Under the pieces are notes generated by a model. The model searched no databases and had not been told where the DNA came from. It saw nothing but the letters and a program-made list of their open reading frames with translations. A program made the translations under genes and the position numbers. From assembly GCA_023251255.1 (NCBI GenBank), contig JAHEZD010000036.1, positions 1-55,029 of the forward strand: a stretch of 55,029 nt of DNA, in the 5' to 3' direction. Positions 1 through 8,368 of the stretch are shown here, one piece after another; position 1 is the first letter of the stretch; the number at the start of each line of letters is the position of its first letter. Source of the DNA: Chitinophagaceae bacterium (GTDB lineage: Bacteria; Bacteroidota; Bacteroidia; Chitinophagales; Chitinophagaceae).

Positions 1-1
1 A

Positions 2-223
2 ACGGATGTGCTCAATGCATCAACCACAGCAACCACCACTTTCTTTGATGGCACCAATGTGCTTACAGGAAGGGCCTTGGGCGACGATGTGATCAATGTG
101 GAACTGCTACTGATATTCGGTGGACCAACAGGCACCAGCAACCCTGGCCTGACCAATGACCATGTGGATGCAAACGACAAAGCATTCTCCACCTCATTCC
201 CTTACCTTGCCACACCTTGGTAA
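2..223 (+). CDS. DUF4331 family protein, C-terminal fragment
   Basis: Only the last 73 codons are in the window; the frame is open at the left edge, so the apparent GTG at 8 is not a real start. The tail reads GRALGDDVINVELLLIFGG, then LTNDHVDANDKAFSTSFPYL. From memory this matches the C-terminus of DUF4331 proteins, exported proteins of unknown function that Bacteroidota often carry in metal-related or redox-related loci. The gene ends just before a strong hairpin at 233-279, so it is probably last in its transcript. The function cannot be given from this fragment. Confidence 0.7.
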   Translation, partial: TDVLNASTTATTTFFDGTNVLTGRALGDDVINVELLLIFGGPTGTSNPGLTNDHVDANDKAFSTSFPYLATPW

Positions 224-232
224 TCTTTGAAG

Positions 233-279
233 AACCAATAAAAAAAGTGAAGAAACTTTCTTCACTTTTTTTATTGGTT
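233..279. terminator. Perfect 23-bp inverted repeat, bidirectional terminator
   Basis: Perfect 23-nt arms (233-255 and 257-279) surround a single central base. The stem has A-rich and T-rich flanks built in, so it would end transcription from either side. It begins 10 bases after the DUF4331 stop codon. Confidence 0.8.
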
Positions 280-312
280 AAAACTTTTGCAGGCAGCTTA
301 ACGTACATTTAT

Positions 313-449
313 TGAATCACTGATGTTACGCAAAATGTCAAATACTGATGTCAGGTTGAGCCTGTCGAAACCTATTTGGAAATCAGATTGCCTTCGAGAA
401 CCTCAGGCTGACATTAGTCCCACAATCTTTGCGTAATATCAGTGAATCA
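313..449. repeat. MITE-like nested inverted-repeat element (137 bp)
   Basis: The ends 313-334 and 428-449 are 22-bp inverted repeats with two mismatches (core TTACGCAAA). Inside is a second inverted pair, TGTCAGGTTGAGCCTGTCGA (349-368) against TTCGAGAACCTCAGGCTGAC (from 393). The inner pair resembles the REP-like sequences at 3641-3745 and 18953-19051. The whole element can fold into one long hairpin. No transposase or clear target duplication is visible. It lies between the DUF4331 tail and the next gene and may hold that gene's promoter. Confidence 0.6.
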
Positions 450-488
450 TATTACTACCATCAATACGATAATGGTTCAACACCTAAA

Positions 489-851
489 ATGAAGAAAGCC
501 ATCACATACCTGCTACTGTTTGCTTACAGCACCATGCTGTTAAAACCAGTGCTACCGTATGTTACAGATGCCCTGGCCCATACATTCCGGTATGCCAACC
601 ACATGGCAACAGTGCACTTTGAAAATGGCAAGTACCATGTACATAAGGAAACCATCGATGCTGCAAAAAAAACTTACCCGGAGAAAAGCGCAGCAGCCAT
701 AAAATCTTTCCCAACAGAAGATGCCCACCTAACATCCACTTATTCCTACAACCTATTTTCCCTGATGGATAAAACAACCATTTACCCAATAGTTGACCCA
801 TCCCTCTATAATACCTATATAGGTTACACTGCCCCTCCCCCAAAAGCTTGA
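489..851 (+). CDS. Small exported His-containing protein with PPPKA C-terminus
   Basis: A 120-residue protein that I cannot assign to a named family. The chosen ATG at 489 puts a hydrophobic segment (about residues 5-25) at the N-terminus, as in a signal peptide or membrane anchor; the longer frame from 429 lies partly inside the hairpin element and adds a polar extension. The middle carries scattered histidines, including HTFRYANHMATVHF and KYHVHKE, and the protein ends in APPPKA. The protein encoded at 16093-16479 has the same plan: N-terminal anchor, HTHK motif, PPPPKA end, and a position upstream of metal-transport genes. A periplasmic metal-binding or accessory role with the downstream TonB receptor is inferred from context only. 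Confidence 0.6.
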   Translation: MKKAITYLLLFAYSTMLLKPVLPYVTDALAHTFRYANHMATVHFENGKYHVHKETIDAAKKTYPEKSAAAIKSFPTEDAHLTSTYSYNLFSLMDKTTIYPIVDPSLYNTYIGYTAPPPKA

Positions 852-869
852 TCATCATTCGCCATTGCC

Positions 870-1268
870 ATCCGTCCTCGCGACGAAGGGAGCAATCAAT
901 CGTCATTGCGAGTTGCGAAGAATGAAGCAAAGCAATCTTCCGTCATCCGATAGCCATCGGATGCGACGAAGGAAGCAATCAATCGTCATTGCGAGGAGTT
1001 GCGAAGAATGAAGCAAAGCAATCTACCCGTCATTGCGACGAAGGAAGCAATCAATCGTCATTGCGAGGAACGAAGCAATCTGCCCTCATTACGAAGCATT
1101 AGCCACCATCCTGAGGAACGAGGCAAAACATTCTTCCGTCATCCGATAGCCATCGGATGCGACGAAGGAAGCAATCTACCCGTCATTGCGAGGAATGAAG
1201 CAAAGCAATCAATCGTCATTGCGACGAAGGAAGCAATCTGACCTCATTACGAAGCATTAGCCACCATC
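870..1268. repeat. Array of degenerate GTCATTGCGA...GAAGCAATC repeats
   Basis: Six copies of the core GTCATTGCGA begin at 902, 985, 1029, 1057, 1182 and 1215. They alternate with GAAGCAATC-type ends and variable spacing. A 43-bp block is repeated exactly at 938-980 and 1134-1176 and contains the palindrome CCGATAGCCATCGG. A second block with CATTACGAAGCATTAGCCAC occurs at about 1088 and 1246. Spacing is irregular and there are no unique spacers, so this is not a CRISPR. It fills the gap between the small protein and the TonB receptor. Confidence 0.85.
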
Positions 1269-1379
1269 AAGCACAGCTCCTTCATTGAAATGATGCTTAT
1301 GCAAGAAGTCAAACAATCGTTCATCAAACCATGATCAACGATTATGCCAACTACCTATTGATGATCAAACCCAACCAAC

Positions 1380-3620
1380 ATGAATTTCAACAAAAAAACA
1401 TCCCTACTAACAGCATTATATTGCTTCCTCATCCATACCTCCCATGCCCAAACCACCATCAGGGGCAAAGTGATTGATGCCGTAAGCAAGCAGCCCGTTG
1501 AATCGGCCATCGTTACGTTGACCAATGAGCCAATAAATACCATGACCGATAAGTATGGACAGTTCCGCTTAACAACAAAAAGCAATAACCCATTATTAAA
1601 AGTTGCCCTCATTGGTTACAAGCCTGCTACCCGCCCTGTTGATGGAAAGGACATCAAGATAGAACTGCAGCCCGATATCGTCAACCTAAAGGACGTGACC
1701 ATTTCCAATAGCAGCAGTGCCATCAACAAGTTCAACTCCATTGCAAGGATCGACCTTGACCTGAAGCCCGTAAAGAACACACAGGAACTCATGCGTATTG
1801 TGCCCGGACTGTTTGTGGCACAACATGCCGGTGGTGGCAAAGCGGAGCAGGTCTTCCTCCGGGGCTTTGACTGCGACCACGGTACAGACATACAAGTAAG
1901 TGTGGATGGCATGCCCGTGAACATGGTATCCCATGCACATGGGCAGGGATATGCAGATGCCCATTTCATCATTCCCGAAACCATCAGTAATATTGATTAT
2001 GGTGCTGGCCCCTACTATACACAGCACGGCAACCTGAACACCGCTGGTTATGTAAGCTTTGCTACTTACAACAACATACCACAAAGCCGCGTGCAGGTAG
2101 AAGCTGGCCAGTTCAATACGTTCAGGGCATTGGCCATGGTTGACCTAATAAAGAAGAACAAGGAAAAACAAAGTGCCTATATAGCCGGGGAGTTCAACTA
2201 TACAGATGGTGCCACCATCAACAAGCAGGACTTCAACCGCATCAATATCTTTGGCAAGTACAACAAGGCCCTTTCCAGCACCAGCTTCCTTACTGCTTCA
2301 CTGTCGGCCTTTAAAAGCAAATGGGATGCATCGGGCCAGGTACCAACAAGGGCGGTGGAAGATGGCACTATTGACAGGTTGGGCTCCATTGACCCAAGCG
2401 AAGGGGGAAATACGGAACGCTACAATGCCAACATCATCCTTGCCCATACATTCAGCAATGGCAGTACCTGGGAAAACCAAGCTTATTACAGTAGGTACAG
2501 GTTCAACCTCTATTCAAATTTCACGTTCTTCCTGAACGACCCCATCAATGGTGATGAGATCAACCAAGCAGAAAGCAGGAACCTGCTCGGTTACCTATCA
2601 AAGTACAACCAAAGGAAACTGTACAACAAATGGTCCCTCAACTCCACCTATGGCATTGGCCTCCGTTACGATGCCACCAACAACTCCCAGTTGGCACATG
2701 TGGTCAAACGTGCATTCCTGGACAATATCAAACTGGGCAATATCAGGGAAGCCAATGCTTTTGCCTATATACAGGAGCAAGCGGGCATTGGTAAATGGCT
2801 AATCGAAGGCGGTCTACGTTTCGATTACCTGCACTTCAAGTATCTGGATAAGCTCGCAGCCGTTCAGTCACCTGCACAGGGCAAATCAATCCTTAGCCCC
2901 AAGATCAATATCCAGTACAGCTTCAACACGGTTGTCCAAGCCTATGTAAAAGCCGGTAAGGGCTTCCACTCAAATGATGCAAGGGTGGTAACTGCCAACA
3001 ACGGCTATGACATATTACCAGCAGCTTATGGTGGTGATATCGGCGTTATCCTCAAACCCACCAAGAACCTCCTCGTCAATGTAGCTGCTTGGTACCTCTA
3101 CCTCAACCAGGAATTTGTGTATGTAGGCGATGATGGCAATATAGAACCCAGTGGCAAAACACGCAGGGAAGGCATTGATATCATTGCCCGTTACCAGTTT
3201 ACCAGCAGCCTCTTTGCCAATGCCAATATCAACTTCACCAGGCCAAGGGCCATGGATGAAGCAAAAGGCCAGGATTATATCCCATTGGCCCCCATTGCCA
3301 CCAGTACGGGCGGACTGTTCTATAAAAGGAAGTATGGCATCAATGGAGGCCTGTCGTACCGCTATATCAAGGACAGGCCCGCCAATGAAGACAATAGCAT
3401 TGTGGCCAAGGGCTACTTTTTATTGGATGCATCCATCAACTATACTAGGCCCAAATATGAAATAGGGCTGGCTGCCGAGAACATCTTCAATGCCCAATGG
3501 AACGAGGCACAGTTTGCCACGGAATCACGTTTGCGCAATGAACCAGCAACGGTTACTGAATTGAATTTTACACCAGGCACCCCATTTTTCTTAAGGGCTA
3601 AATGGGTTGTGTTCTTTTGA
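1380..3620 (+). CDS. TonB-dependent outer-membrane receptor, His-rich plug (metal uptake likely)
   Basis: A 746-residue outer-membrane receptor that would import a substrate using TonB energy. The signal peptide ends near HTSHAQ (residue 24). A carboxypeptidase-regulatory-like beta domain (about 26-105) follows, then the plug (about 125-235), then the barrel, which ends in aromatic residues (KWVVFF). The plug has an unusual cluster of His and Asp/Cys residues: FDCDHGTDIQVSVDGMP and VSHAHGQGYADAHF. This recalls zinc or nickel receptors such as ZnuD, but the metal cannot be read from sequence. The gene lies between a His-containing small protein and a HupE/UreJ permease, which supports divalent-metal transport. 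It lacks a SusD partner, so glycan uptake is unlikely. The ATG at 1380 directly precedes the signal peptide. Confidence 0.85.
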   Translation: MNFNKKTSLLTALYCFLIHTSHAQTTIRGKVIDAVSKQPVESAIVTLTNEPINTMTDKYGQFRLTTKSNNPLLKVALIGYKPATRPVDGKDIKIELQPDIVNLKDVTISNSSSAINKFNSIARIDLDLKPVKNTQELMRIVPGLFVAQHAGGGKAEQVFLRGFDCDHGTDIQVSVDGMPVNMVSHAHGQGYADAHFIIPETISNIDYGAGPYYTQHGNLNTAGYVSFATYNNIPQSRVQVEAGQFNTFRALAMVDLIKKNKEKQSAYIAGEFNYTDGATINKQDFNRINIFGKYNKALSSTSFLTASLSAFKSKWDASGQVPTRAVEDGTIDRLGSIDPSEGGNTERYNANIILAHTFSNGSTWENQAYYSRYRFNLYSNFTFFLNDPINGDEINQAESRNLLGYLSKYNQRKLYNKWSLNSTYGIGLRYDATNNSQLAHVVKRAFLDNIKLGNIREANAFAYIQEQAGIGKWLIEGGLRFDYLHFKYLDKLAAVQSPAQGKSILSPKINIQYSFNTVVQAYVKAGKGFHSNDARVVTANNGYDILPAAYGGDIGVILKPTKNLLVNVAAWYLYLNQEFVYVGDDGNIEPSGKTRREGIDIIARYQFTSSLFANANINFTRPRAMDEAKGQDYIPLAPIATSTGGLFYKRKYGINGGLSYRYIKDRPANEDNSIVAKGYFLLDASINYTRPKYEIGLAAENIFNAQWNEAQFATESRLRNEPATVTELNFTPGTPFFLRAKWVVFF

Positions 3621-3640
3621 TAGCATGTAGTTAATCATAC

Positions 3641-3745
3641 TTCGAGAACCTCAGTATGACAATCACATTTCTTTTATCAAAACAAAAATAGAAATTCAAG
3701 TAGGATGTCAGTCAGCCTGAACTTGTCGAAGGCAGTTCTCGTAGA
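3641..3745. repeat. REP-like inverted pair
   Basis: CTTCGAGAACCTCAGTATGA (from 3641) faces TCAGCCTGAACTTGTCGAAG (from about 3712), forming an imperfect inverted pair with an AT-rich loop. The same sequence family occurs inside 313-449 and at 18953-19051. It sits in the 206-bp gap between the TonB receptor and the permease gene, so the two may be only partly cotranscribed. Confidence 0.6.
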
Positions 3746-3826
3746 TAGATATTTTGTCACCGGCAACAGAACAAACATTGGACGACATTTGCGTCGCACA
3801 CTTGTACAACATAACAATATTGAACA

Positions 3827-4504
3827 ATGATTCAGCATCCAAATACTCCCCTTTCAATAAAGACAATCACCACCTTTGCCATCCTATTTATTGCCATGCC
3901 CACTTTTGCCCATGTGCAGGTAAACGAACTGGAAAACCTTTCAAAAGCAGATGCTGCTTGGATCTACCTAATCCTCGGCTTCAGGCATATCCTGCCCCTG
4001 GGTTTTGACCATATCCTTTTTGTACTGGGCCTGTTCCTATTAAGCCCCAAGTTGAAGCCCATCCTCACCCAATCCATTGCCTTCACCATTGCACACTCGG
4101 TTACCCTAGGTTTGGCCATGTACAAAGTGGTAACCCCGCCAACAAGGATCATTGAAGTATTGATAGCCCTGTCCATTATCTATGTAGCAACGGAGAATAT
4201 CATCTCCCCCAAATTGAAGCCCTCCAGGATCGGTATCGTATTCCTCTTTGGGCTGGTACATGGGCTGGGCTTTGCCAGTGCCCTATCCGAAATGGGCCTG
4301 CCCAAAAATGCGTACCTCACTTCATTGATAACATTCAATATTGGTGTGGAGTTGGGGCAGGTAACAGTTATCCTCACTGCATGGTTGCTACTGGCCAAAT
4401 GGTTTGCCCATAAACCCTATTACCGCTCAAGGGTGGTGATTCCATTGTCCTGCATCATTATTGCCATTGCTGCTTGCTGGACGGTTCAAAGGATATTCTT
4501 TTAA
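3827..4504 (+). CDS. HupE/UreJ-family metal permease
   Basis: A 225-residue membrane protein. An N-terminal signal-like segment ends near PTFAH (about residue 29), followed by about six hydrophobic spans. The HupE/UreJ signature is visible: FRHILPLGFDHILFVLGL (His54, Asp61, His62), then FTIAHSVTL (His90) and GLVHGLGFAS. These His/Asp residues are the presumed metal ligands. The family is known for nickel or cobalt uptake in hydrogenase and urease loci, but no such enzyme genes are visible here. It lies 206 bp after the TonB receptor on the same strand and probably moves across the inner membrane the ion that the receptor brings in. The substrate (Ni, Co, Zn or other) is unresolved. Confidence 0.8.
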   Translation: MIQHPNTPLSIKTITTFAILFIAMPTFAHVQVNELENLSKADAAWIYLILGFRHILPLGFDHILFVLGLFLLSPKLKPILTQSIAFTIAHSVTLGLAMYKVVTPPTRIIEVLIALSIIYVATENIISPKLKPSRIGIVFLFGLVHGLGFASALSEMGLPKNAYLTSLITFNIGVELGQVTVILTAWLLLAKWFAHKPYYRSRVVIPLSCIIIAIAACWTVQRIFF

Positions 4505-4920
4505 TGGGAAGCGCACGTCAACCTAAGTACCAAATGTTTGCTTCGCAAACAAACATATTGAAAATGACACCCGAAAGCCATCCTATCGTGTGGACACATC
4601 TTTGCAAGACATGGGAGCCATCTATATCCTCCAACTACTAACAATCGGAAATCGGTCACTAGCCATTAATGCAGTAATCCTTCAATTCCACATCCCGAGC
4701 AGGCTGCCTTAAGCACCTCAGCCATTCCGTTTCCGATGCAATCGGAATTTGTCTCGTCCGTAGGTTACGGGATCAAAAGGGATGGGTGCTGTGCTGGAAG
4801 ATGTTCTCCATTCATCCATGCGTGTAAACAATCCGAAAAGCCCGCCCATCCAGCAATAAAACCCAGCGGGCTACACTTGGGGCAGCGCTGGCGGACAAAC
4901 GGGGGGAGCCATTGGGTTGT

Positions 4921-4965
4921 CCTTGATTTTTTTTGGTTCTTTTTTTCATCAAGGAAAAAAAGAAC
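4921..4965. repeat. Nested double hairpin, CCTTGAT/ATCAAGG
   Basis: CCTTGAT (4921-4927) pairs with ATCAAGG (4948-4954), and GTTCTTTTTTT (4936-4946) pairs with AAAAAAAGAAC (4955-4965). The two stems interlock, so only one can form at a time. From memory, very similar interlocked stems are scattered in Bacteroidota genomes. Confidence 0.6.
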
Positions 4966-5110
4966 GATGCTTATTGGTACCCCAATGCCTCTCGCCCAGA
5001 AGCTGGCTAAATGGAAACTGACCAAACCCGTCACGCCGTAGAGCATCAGTCAATCATTTAGAAGCAAAAAAGTACCCACGGTACAGTTGACAATCAACTT
5101 GCCTACCGGC

Positions 5111-5160
5111 AGGTTTGTGATAAGTATAAAAAATCATTTGTTTACAAATGGTTTTCAACA
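5111..5160. repeat. Dispersed 50-bp repeat, copy 1
   Basis: This nearly matches 10742-10790; both contain AATCATTTGTTTACAAATGG followed by TTTTCAA. The centre, CATTTGT TT ACAAATG, is a palindrome. Both copies lie close to the 3' end of a minus-strand gene. Confidence 0.7.
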
Positions 5161-5241
5161 GCTTATACTAACCCGATGGTTATCGGGTGTCATTGGCAGT
5201 TTACCTACCGTTAGGCATGGCTTGTCGAAGAGTTTCTTCCC

Positions 5242-5727
5242 CTACTCTCCTGCTACTATTTCAATTTCCCTTTTTCCACCATCCCAGTTCCCAGTGCCAT
5301 TTACCTGCAACGTGTAATTCCCTATGGAAGGAACATTGAAAACAACAAAGCCCTTCTTCTCTTGATGCGCCCCCACGCTCGCTCCATGCAAGCATTCCCC
5401 ATTGTTCAACCCGATAAGGGCTATGGCATCTGTTGACAAAGAAAAGGAGCCGCCCTTCTCATTGGTGAGCCGGACAAATGAACTGTCGAATTGAATGGCA
5501 CTCGAACCATTATTCTTAACCACCAGATCAATCCATAAGAAATAACCTTTGGAAGTATCCAGCTCGGTGGCTTCCTTGTTTGTACTGCTGCCAAAAGTCC
5601 TGTCCAGAATATGGAATTCCATTGTTCCAATACCTGTATCACTGATAGGCTTTTTTTCTTTGGGGGGCTGGTTGCAGCCAATAACCAGTAGAAGTAGAAG
5701 GAAAAAAGGAACACGGTTATTTTTCAT
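5242..5727 (-). CDS. DUF4352-like lipoprotein
   Basis: A 161-residue putative lipoprotein. The ATG at 5727 is chosen because it gives a clean lipoprotein signal (MKNNRVPFFLLLLLVIGC, Cys18); the longer frame to 5769 adds 14 unlikely residues. The rest reads as an immunoglobulin-like beta-sandwich of the DUF4352 type: FLWIDLVVKNNGSSAIQF, then a segment on how residues compare with the unmodified side (SFVRLTNEKG) and a final FNVPSIGNYTLQV strand. Such domains are extracytoplasmic and of unknown function. It reads in the same direction as the metal-binding protein upstream (5974-6399), but a hairpin at 5911-5945 separates them. Confidence is good for the lipoprotein call and moderate for the family. 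Confidence 0.65.
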   Translation of the reverse strand: MKNNRVPFFLLLLLVIGCNQPPKEKKPISDTGIGTMEFHILDRTFGSSTNKEATELDTSKGYFLWIDLVVKNNGSSAIQFDSSFVRLTNEKGGSFSLSTDAIALIGLNNGECLHGASVGAHQEKKGFVVFNVPSIGNYTLQVNGTGNWDGGKREIEIVAGE

Positions 5728-5910
5728 GGGCTTCAATGCTGAATCAATCCAAATATAGGATAAATCCAAGGCCCCTGTAAGCTTCTGTACCTGCTTGATA
5801 ATAAAGCAGGTTTTACCAACATTGATTTTCTTAGTTATTTTTTCTGTTAATGAAATCCGTCGGTAAAAAGCACCAGCGGAGACATTCGGGAAAATGGAAT
5901 ACAGTTAATA

Positions 5911-5945
5911 CTTGAACCCCCTCAGTTTTTTGTGAGGGGGTCAAG
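5911..5945 (-). terminator. Hairpin terminator after the metal-binding protein gene
   Basis: CTTGAACCCCCTCA (5911-5924) pairs with TGAGGGGGTCAAG (5933-5945), with one bulged base and a short T-rich loop. It lies 28 bases beyond the stop of the minus-strand gene 5974-6399. There is no long U-tract, so strength is uncertain. Confidence 0.55.
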
Positions 5946-5973
5946 TTCAATACATCCATTCCTGTACTATATC

Positions 5974-6399
5974 CTATCTATTCTTCTTTACTGGGGTCAA
6001 TGCCATTCCACAATTGGGGCATTTGCCATCCTTATCGCTTTTCACATTGGGATGCATGGGGCAATAGTAACCCAGCTTGGCCCTTTCTTTTGGGGACAGG
6101 TTCAGGTTCATACCACATTGGGAACATTTACCGGGCTTATCACTAACCTCTGCAGGATGTGTTGGGCAAACATAGGTTTTGGACTGGGCCATTTTCAGTT
6201 CCTCTTTTTTGGAGAGGTTCAGTTTCATGCCACAGATAGGGCAATTACCGGGTTGTTTCATAGCTACCGTATCATGCACTGCGCAGGTGTACAATTGGGT
6301 ATGTTGCATGGTATCCTTCCTGCCTGCCTTGGTTTGTGCAAACACGGTCACAGACAAGATGGTCAGGACTGCCACCATAATAATCTTCAATGTTTTCAT
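5974..6399 (-). CDS. Exported protein with three heavy-metal-binding domains
   Basis: A 141-residue periplasmic protein. The ATG at 6399 gives a typical signal peptide ending in VFAQ (residue 22). Three copies of the heavy-metal-binding motif follow at about 37-60, 76-99 and 111-134: YTCAVHDTVAMKQPGNCPICGM, YVCPTHP..KCSQCGM and YYCPMHP..KCPNCGM. Each pairs a YxCPxHP strand with a CPxCGM knuckle. This domain is usually found at the N-terminus of copper P-type ATPases or in CusB-like proteins, so copper or silver binding is the best guess. Here it stands alone in triplicate, which suggests a soluble metal buffer or chaperone. The gene is followed by a hairpin and is probably transcribed on its own. 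Confidence 0.85.
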   Translation of the reverse strand: MKTLKIIMVAVLTILSVTVFAQTKAGRKDTMQHTQLYTCAVHDTVAMKQPGNCPICGMKLNLSKKEELKMAQSKTYVCPTHPAEVSDKPGKCSQCGMNLNLSPKERAKLGYYCPMHPNVKSDKDGKCPNCGMALTPVKKNR

Positions 6400-7008
6400 G
6401 TTATCTAGTTTTTTACAAAAAGAAACAATCACCCGGTTTATTCAAATGACTACCATCATACTTGATTTTGACAATGGTCATGAAAATGCATGGCCACTGC
6501 TGAATCACGCATGCATACTTGCACCAACATGCTCCCGTCAGCACCTTGACGACAAAACAGTCCTTCAACAGAAATCTTTAATGGTGTTTTAAACGAACAT
6601 ACTGTCATGAGGTCCGTTGGTGAAACCTACCTTTGCCAGCAGACAGGCACCAACGGAGTCGGTTATGCTTTAAATGCTTTTCGTTGGGTAACACCAACAA
6701 CGGGTATATAAACCAGCCAGGAAAACTAAAAAGGCCAAGTGAGCCAGCGGTGCCCACCAAAGCAGCAAACTGGATGACCGCAATTCGGTGAAGCGGGCAA
6801 TAGGCCCCATCATCCCTTCCCTTTACCTTCAGTATATCCACAACGTACGATCAACGTAGGATCGGTATACCCACACTATAGGAACAGCACACCTATCATG
6901 GCAGCATAGCGTATTTGCAACGGCGGAAAATCCAACGCAGCCGATTGCTATCGGCTTGCAGCCAAAAAGCAACACCTATTGGCCATTGAAATGAAGTTGA
7001 ACAGTTTC
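6400..7008. other. Intergenic region with hairpin and repeat fragments
   Basis: About 600 bp between two minus-strand genes with no supported gene; the frame at 6605-6841 has no recognisable domain. A 10-bp perfect inverted repeat, TCCGTTGGTG (6613-6622) against CACCAACGGA (6648-6657), is present. The right end overlaps a dispersed repeat (6936-7010). The promoter of 5974-6399 should lie near 6400-6450. Confidence 0.5.
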
Positions 7009-7010
7009 TT
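6936..7010. repeat. Partial copy of the 29883-30078 element
   Basis: The stretch from CAGCCAAAAAGCAACA through GCCATTGAAATGA to ACAGTTTCT matches the right end of the element at 29883-30078. It is preceded by CCGATTGCTATCGG, a variant of that element's CCGATAGCCATCGG palindrome. It runs up to the stop codon of the TPR gene, so the insertion may define that gene's 3' end. No matching left end was found. Confidence 0.65.
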
Positions 7011-8337
7011 ATTTGGACAACTGTTCCTCCAAGTCCTCCATTTGCAAGGGGCTTAAATCGTACTTGTTTTTGGCAGCAGCCTTGAAAAACGCAAGGGCAT
7101 TGTAGCCCTTGCCATTGGCCTTCATGTATTGGCCCATCCAGTATAGGTCCAGCGCTTCCAAAGGTTTGCCCGAAACATACTGTTTGTACACTTCATTGGC
7201 CCTGTCCGGTTGCCCTGCCAAATGCAGGCACCAAACATACCAGGCATTGGTCTGGGGCGTGAACCTATTGGCTATCTCCCTTTCCGCTATGGCCAGGGCC
7301 TTGGGGTAGTTGTGCAAAATGCCCGTGCATATTTGTATCAGGTACTTATTGTACATATTGCCATAAACAGGGTCACTGGCCCTTGCCACAAATGCCTCCG
7401 CATACTGCCGCTGTGCCAGGCTATCCTTGGCAGCTTCTGCTGCCCAGCACAAATAGAACAGGGCATCGGGGCTTTTGGTATGGGCCTGTATAAATGCAAA
7501 CAGTTTCTTGGCCGTGGCCACACGGTCATCATGCAGCAGGGCAATCCTCCCCATTCCTTGTAGGCTATGGAAGTCTGCCGCATTCGCTTGCAGGCTTTCC
7601 TTATAAATAGTATAGGCCTTTTCCAGTTCCCCTTCATGCAGGTACAGGTCAGCAGCATTGGTCAGGGCAGTCTGTTTCAGCATACCACCACCACTCAACT
7701 CGGCAGCCTTGAGCATATTATGCACCGCACTGTCAAAATTGGCCTTCCAATGCCAATATTTGGAAGCCCTGAAGAAATAACCGTACTGATTGGTGGCCCG
7801 GACCGTATTCAAGGCCTTTTCGGCCAGTGCATATTGGCCAGATTCAAATAAAGCATCAAAATACAATAATGTAGATGCATATTTTTCACTGCCAAGGGCC
7901 AAAGCCTCTTGGCTGTACACTTTCGCATCGGGAAAGCGGTGCCTCGTAATGCTCAGGGCAGATAAGCTCCTGAGCAGGCCGGGATCCTGCCCCTTTTCAG
8001 CAAGGTTCCTCGCCCTGTAAATGCTATCGGCAGCAAGCAGGTTAGTGATGTCGCCATACAAATGGAACTGCCCCACCAGGGCACTGGCGTATTGCAGGGC
8101 AGTGGAACCGCTCAGGGGCATGCTGTCCAATCGCTTCTTCCAGAAGGAAAAATCACCGTTCGTCACCGTTTCCATGGTAGAAGGGCTGTAATGGTCCATT
8201 AAACTGTCTGTGAAACTGGTTTCAACAATGGGGGAACGGGATTTGCAGCAAACAAAGGCAAGAGATAGCGCAATGAGTATAAGCAGGGTTATCCGTTTCA
8301 AGTTTTTTGAATGGATATACGCAAACACTGGGGGCAT
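7009..8337 (-). CDS. TPR-repeat lipoprotein
   Basis: A 442-residue protein. A hydrophobic N-terminal segment (about residues 14-30) ends in LSLAFVCCKS, suggesting a lipoprotein with a non-ideal lipobox. The remainder is helical and Ala-rich with repeated TPR-like pairs, for example FRASKYWHWKANFDSAVHNMLKAAEL, YLHEGELEKAYTIYKESLQANAADF and YNALAFFKAAAKNKYDL. TPR arrays are protein-binding scaffolds, so no catalytic role is expected. From memory, similar TPR proteins occur near DUF4331 and HupE-type genes in Bacteroidota, and both are nearby here, although on the opposite strand. It is divergent from groES. The dispersed repeat at 6936-7010 abuts its stop codon. The partner is unknown. Confidence 0.7.
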   Translation of the reverse strand: MPPVFAYIHSKNLKRITLLILIALSLAFVCCKSRSPIVETSFTDSLMDHYSPSTMETVTNGDFSFWKKRLDSMPLSGSTALQYASALVGQFHLYGDITNLLAADSIYRARNLAEKGQDPGLLRSLSALSITRHRFPDAKVYSQEALALGSEKYASTLLYFDALFESGQYALAEKALNTVRATNQYGYFFRASKYWHWKANFDSAVHNMLKAAELSGGGMLKQTALTNAADLYLHEGELEKAYTIYKESLQANAADFHSLQGMGRIALLHDDRVATAKKLFAFIQAHTKSPDALFYLCWAAEAAKDSLAQRQYAEAFVARASDPVYGNMYNKYLIQICTGILHNYPKALAIAEREIANRFTPQTNAWYVWCLHLAGQPDRANEVYKQYVSGKPLEALDLYWMGQYMKANGKGYNALAFFKAAAKNKYDLSPLQMEDLEEQLSK

Positions 8338-8368
8338 AGATTTGCAAATGAAAATTTGACACCTGTTT

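Larger units (their letters stand above)
4505..5241. other. Intergenic region, no supported gene
   Basis: This 737-bp gap between convergent genes has no convincing coding frame; the overlapping frames at 4736-5046 lack domains and read across repeats. It holds a small hairpin (GTTTGC ttc GCAAAC, 4536-4550) after the permease stop, an unidentified GC-richer block at about 4690-4910, a nested hairpin at 4921-4965 and a dispersed repeat at 5111-5160. Confidence 0.6.

Noticed and set aside
999-1241. Open frame rich in EERSNLP
   Set aside because: It is entirely made of the short-repeat array and has no independent coding support.
870-1268. Possible CRISPR array
   Set aside because: The repeats vary in length and spacing, the spacers are not unique, and no cas genes lie nearby.
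4736-5046. Overlapping frames on both strands
   Set aside because: They read through a repeat region and an interlocked hairpin and show no domain or signal peptide.
6605-6841. Minus-strand frame with a hydrophobic stretch
   Set aside because: It overlaps an inverted repeat and has no homologous look or neighbours supporting it.
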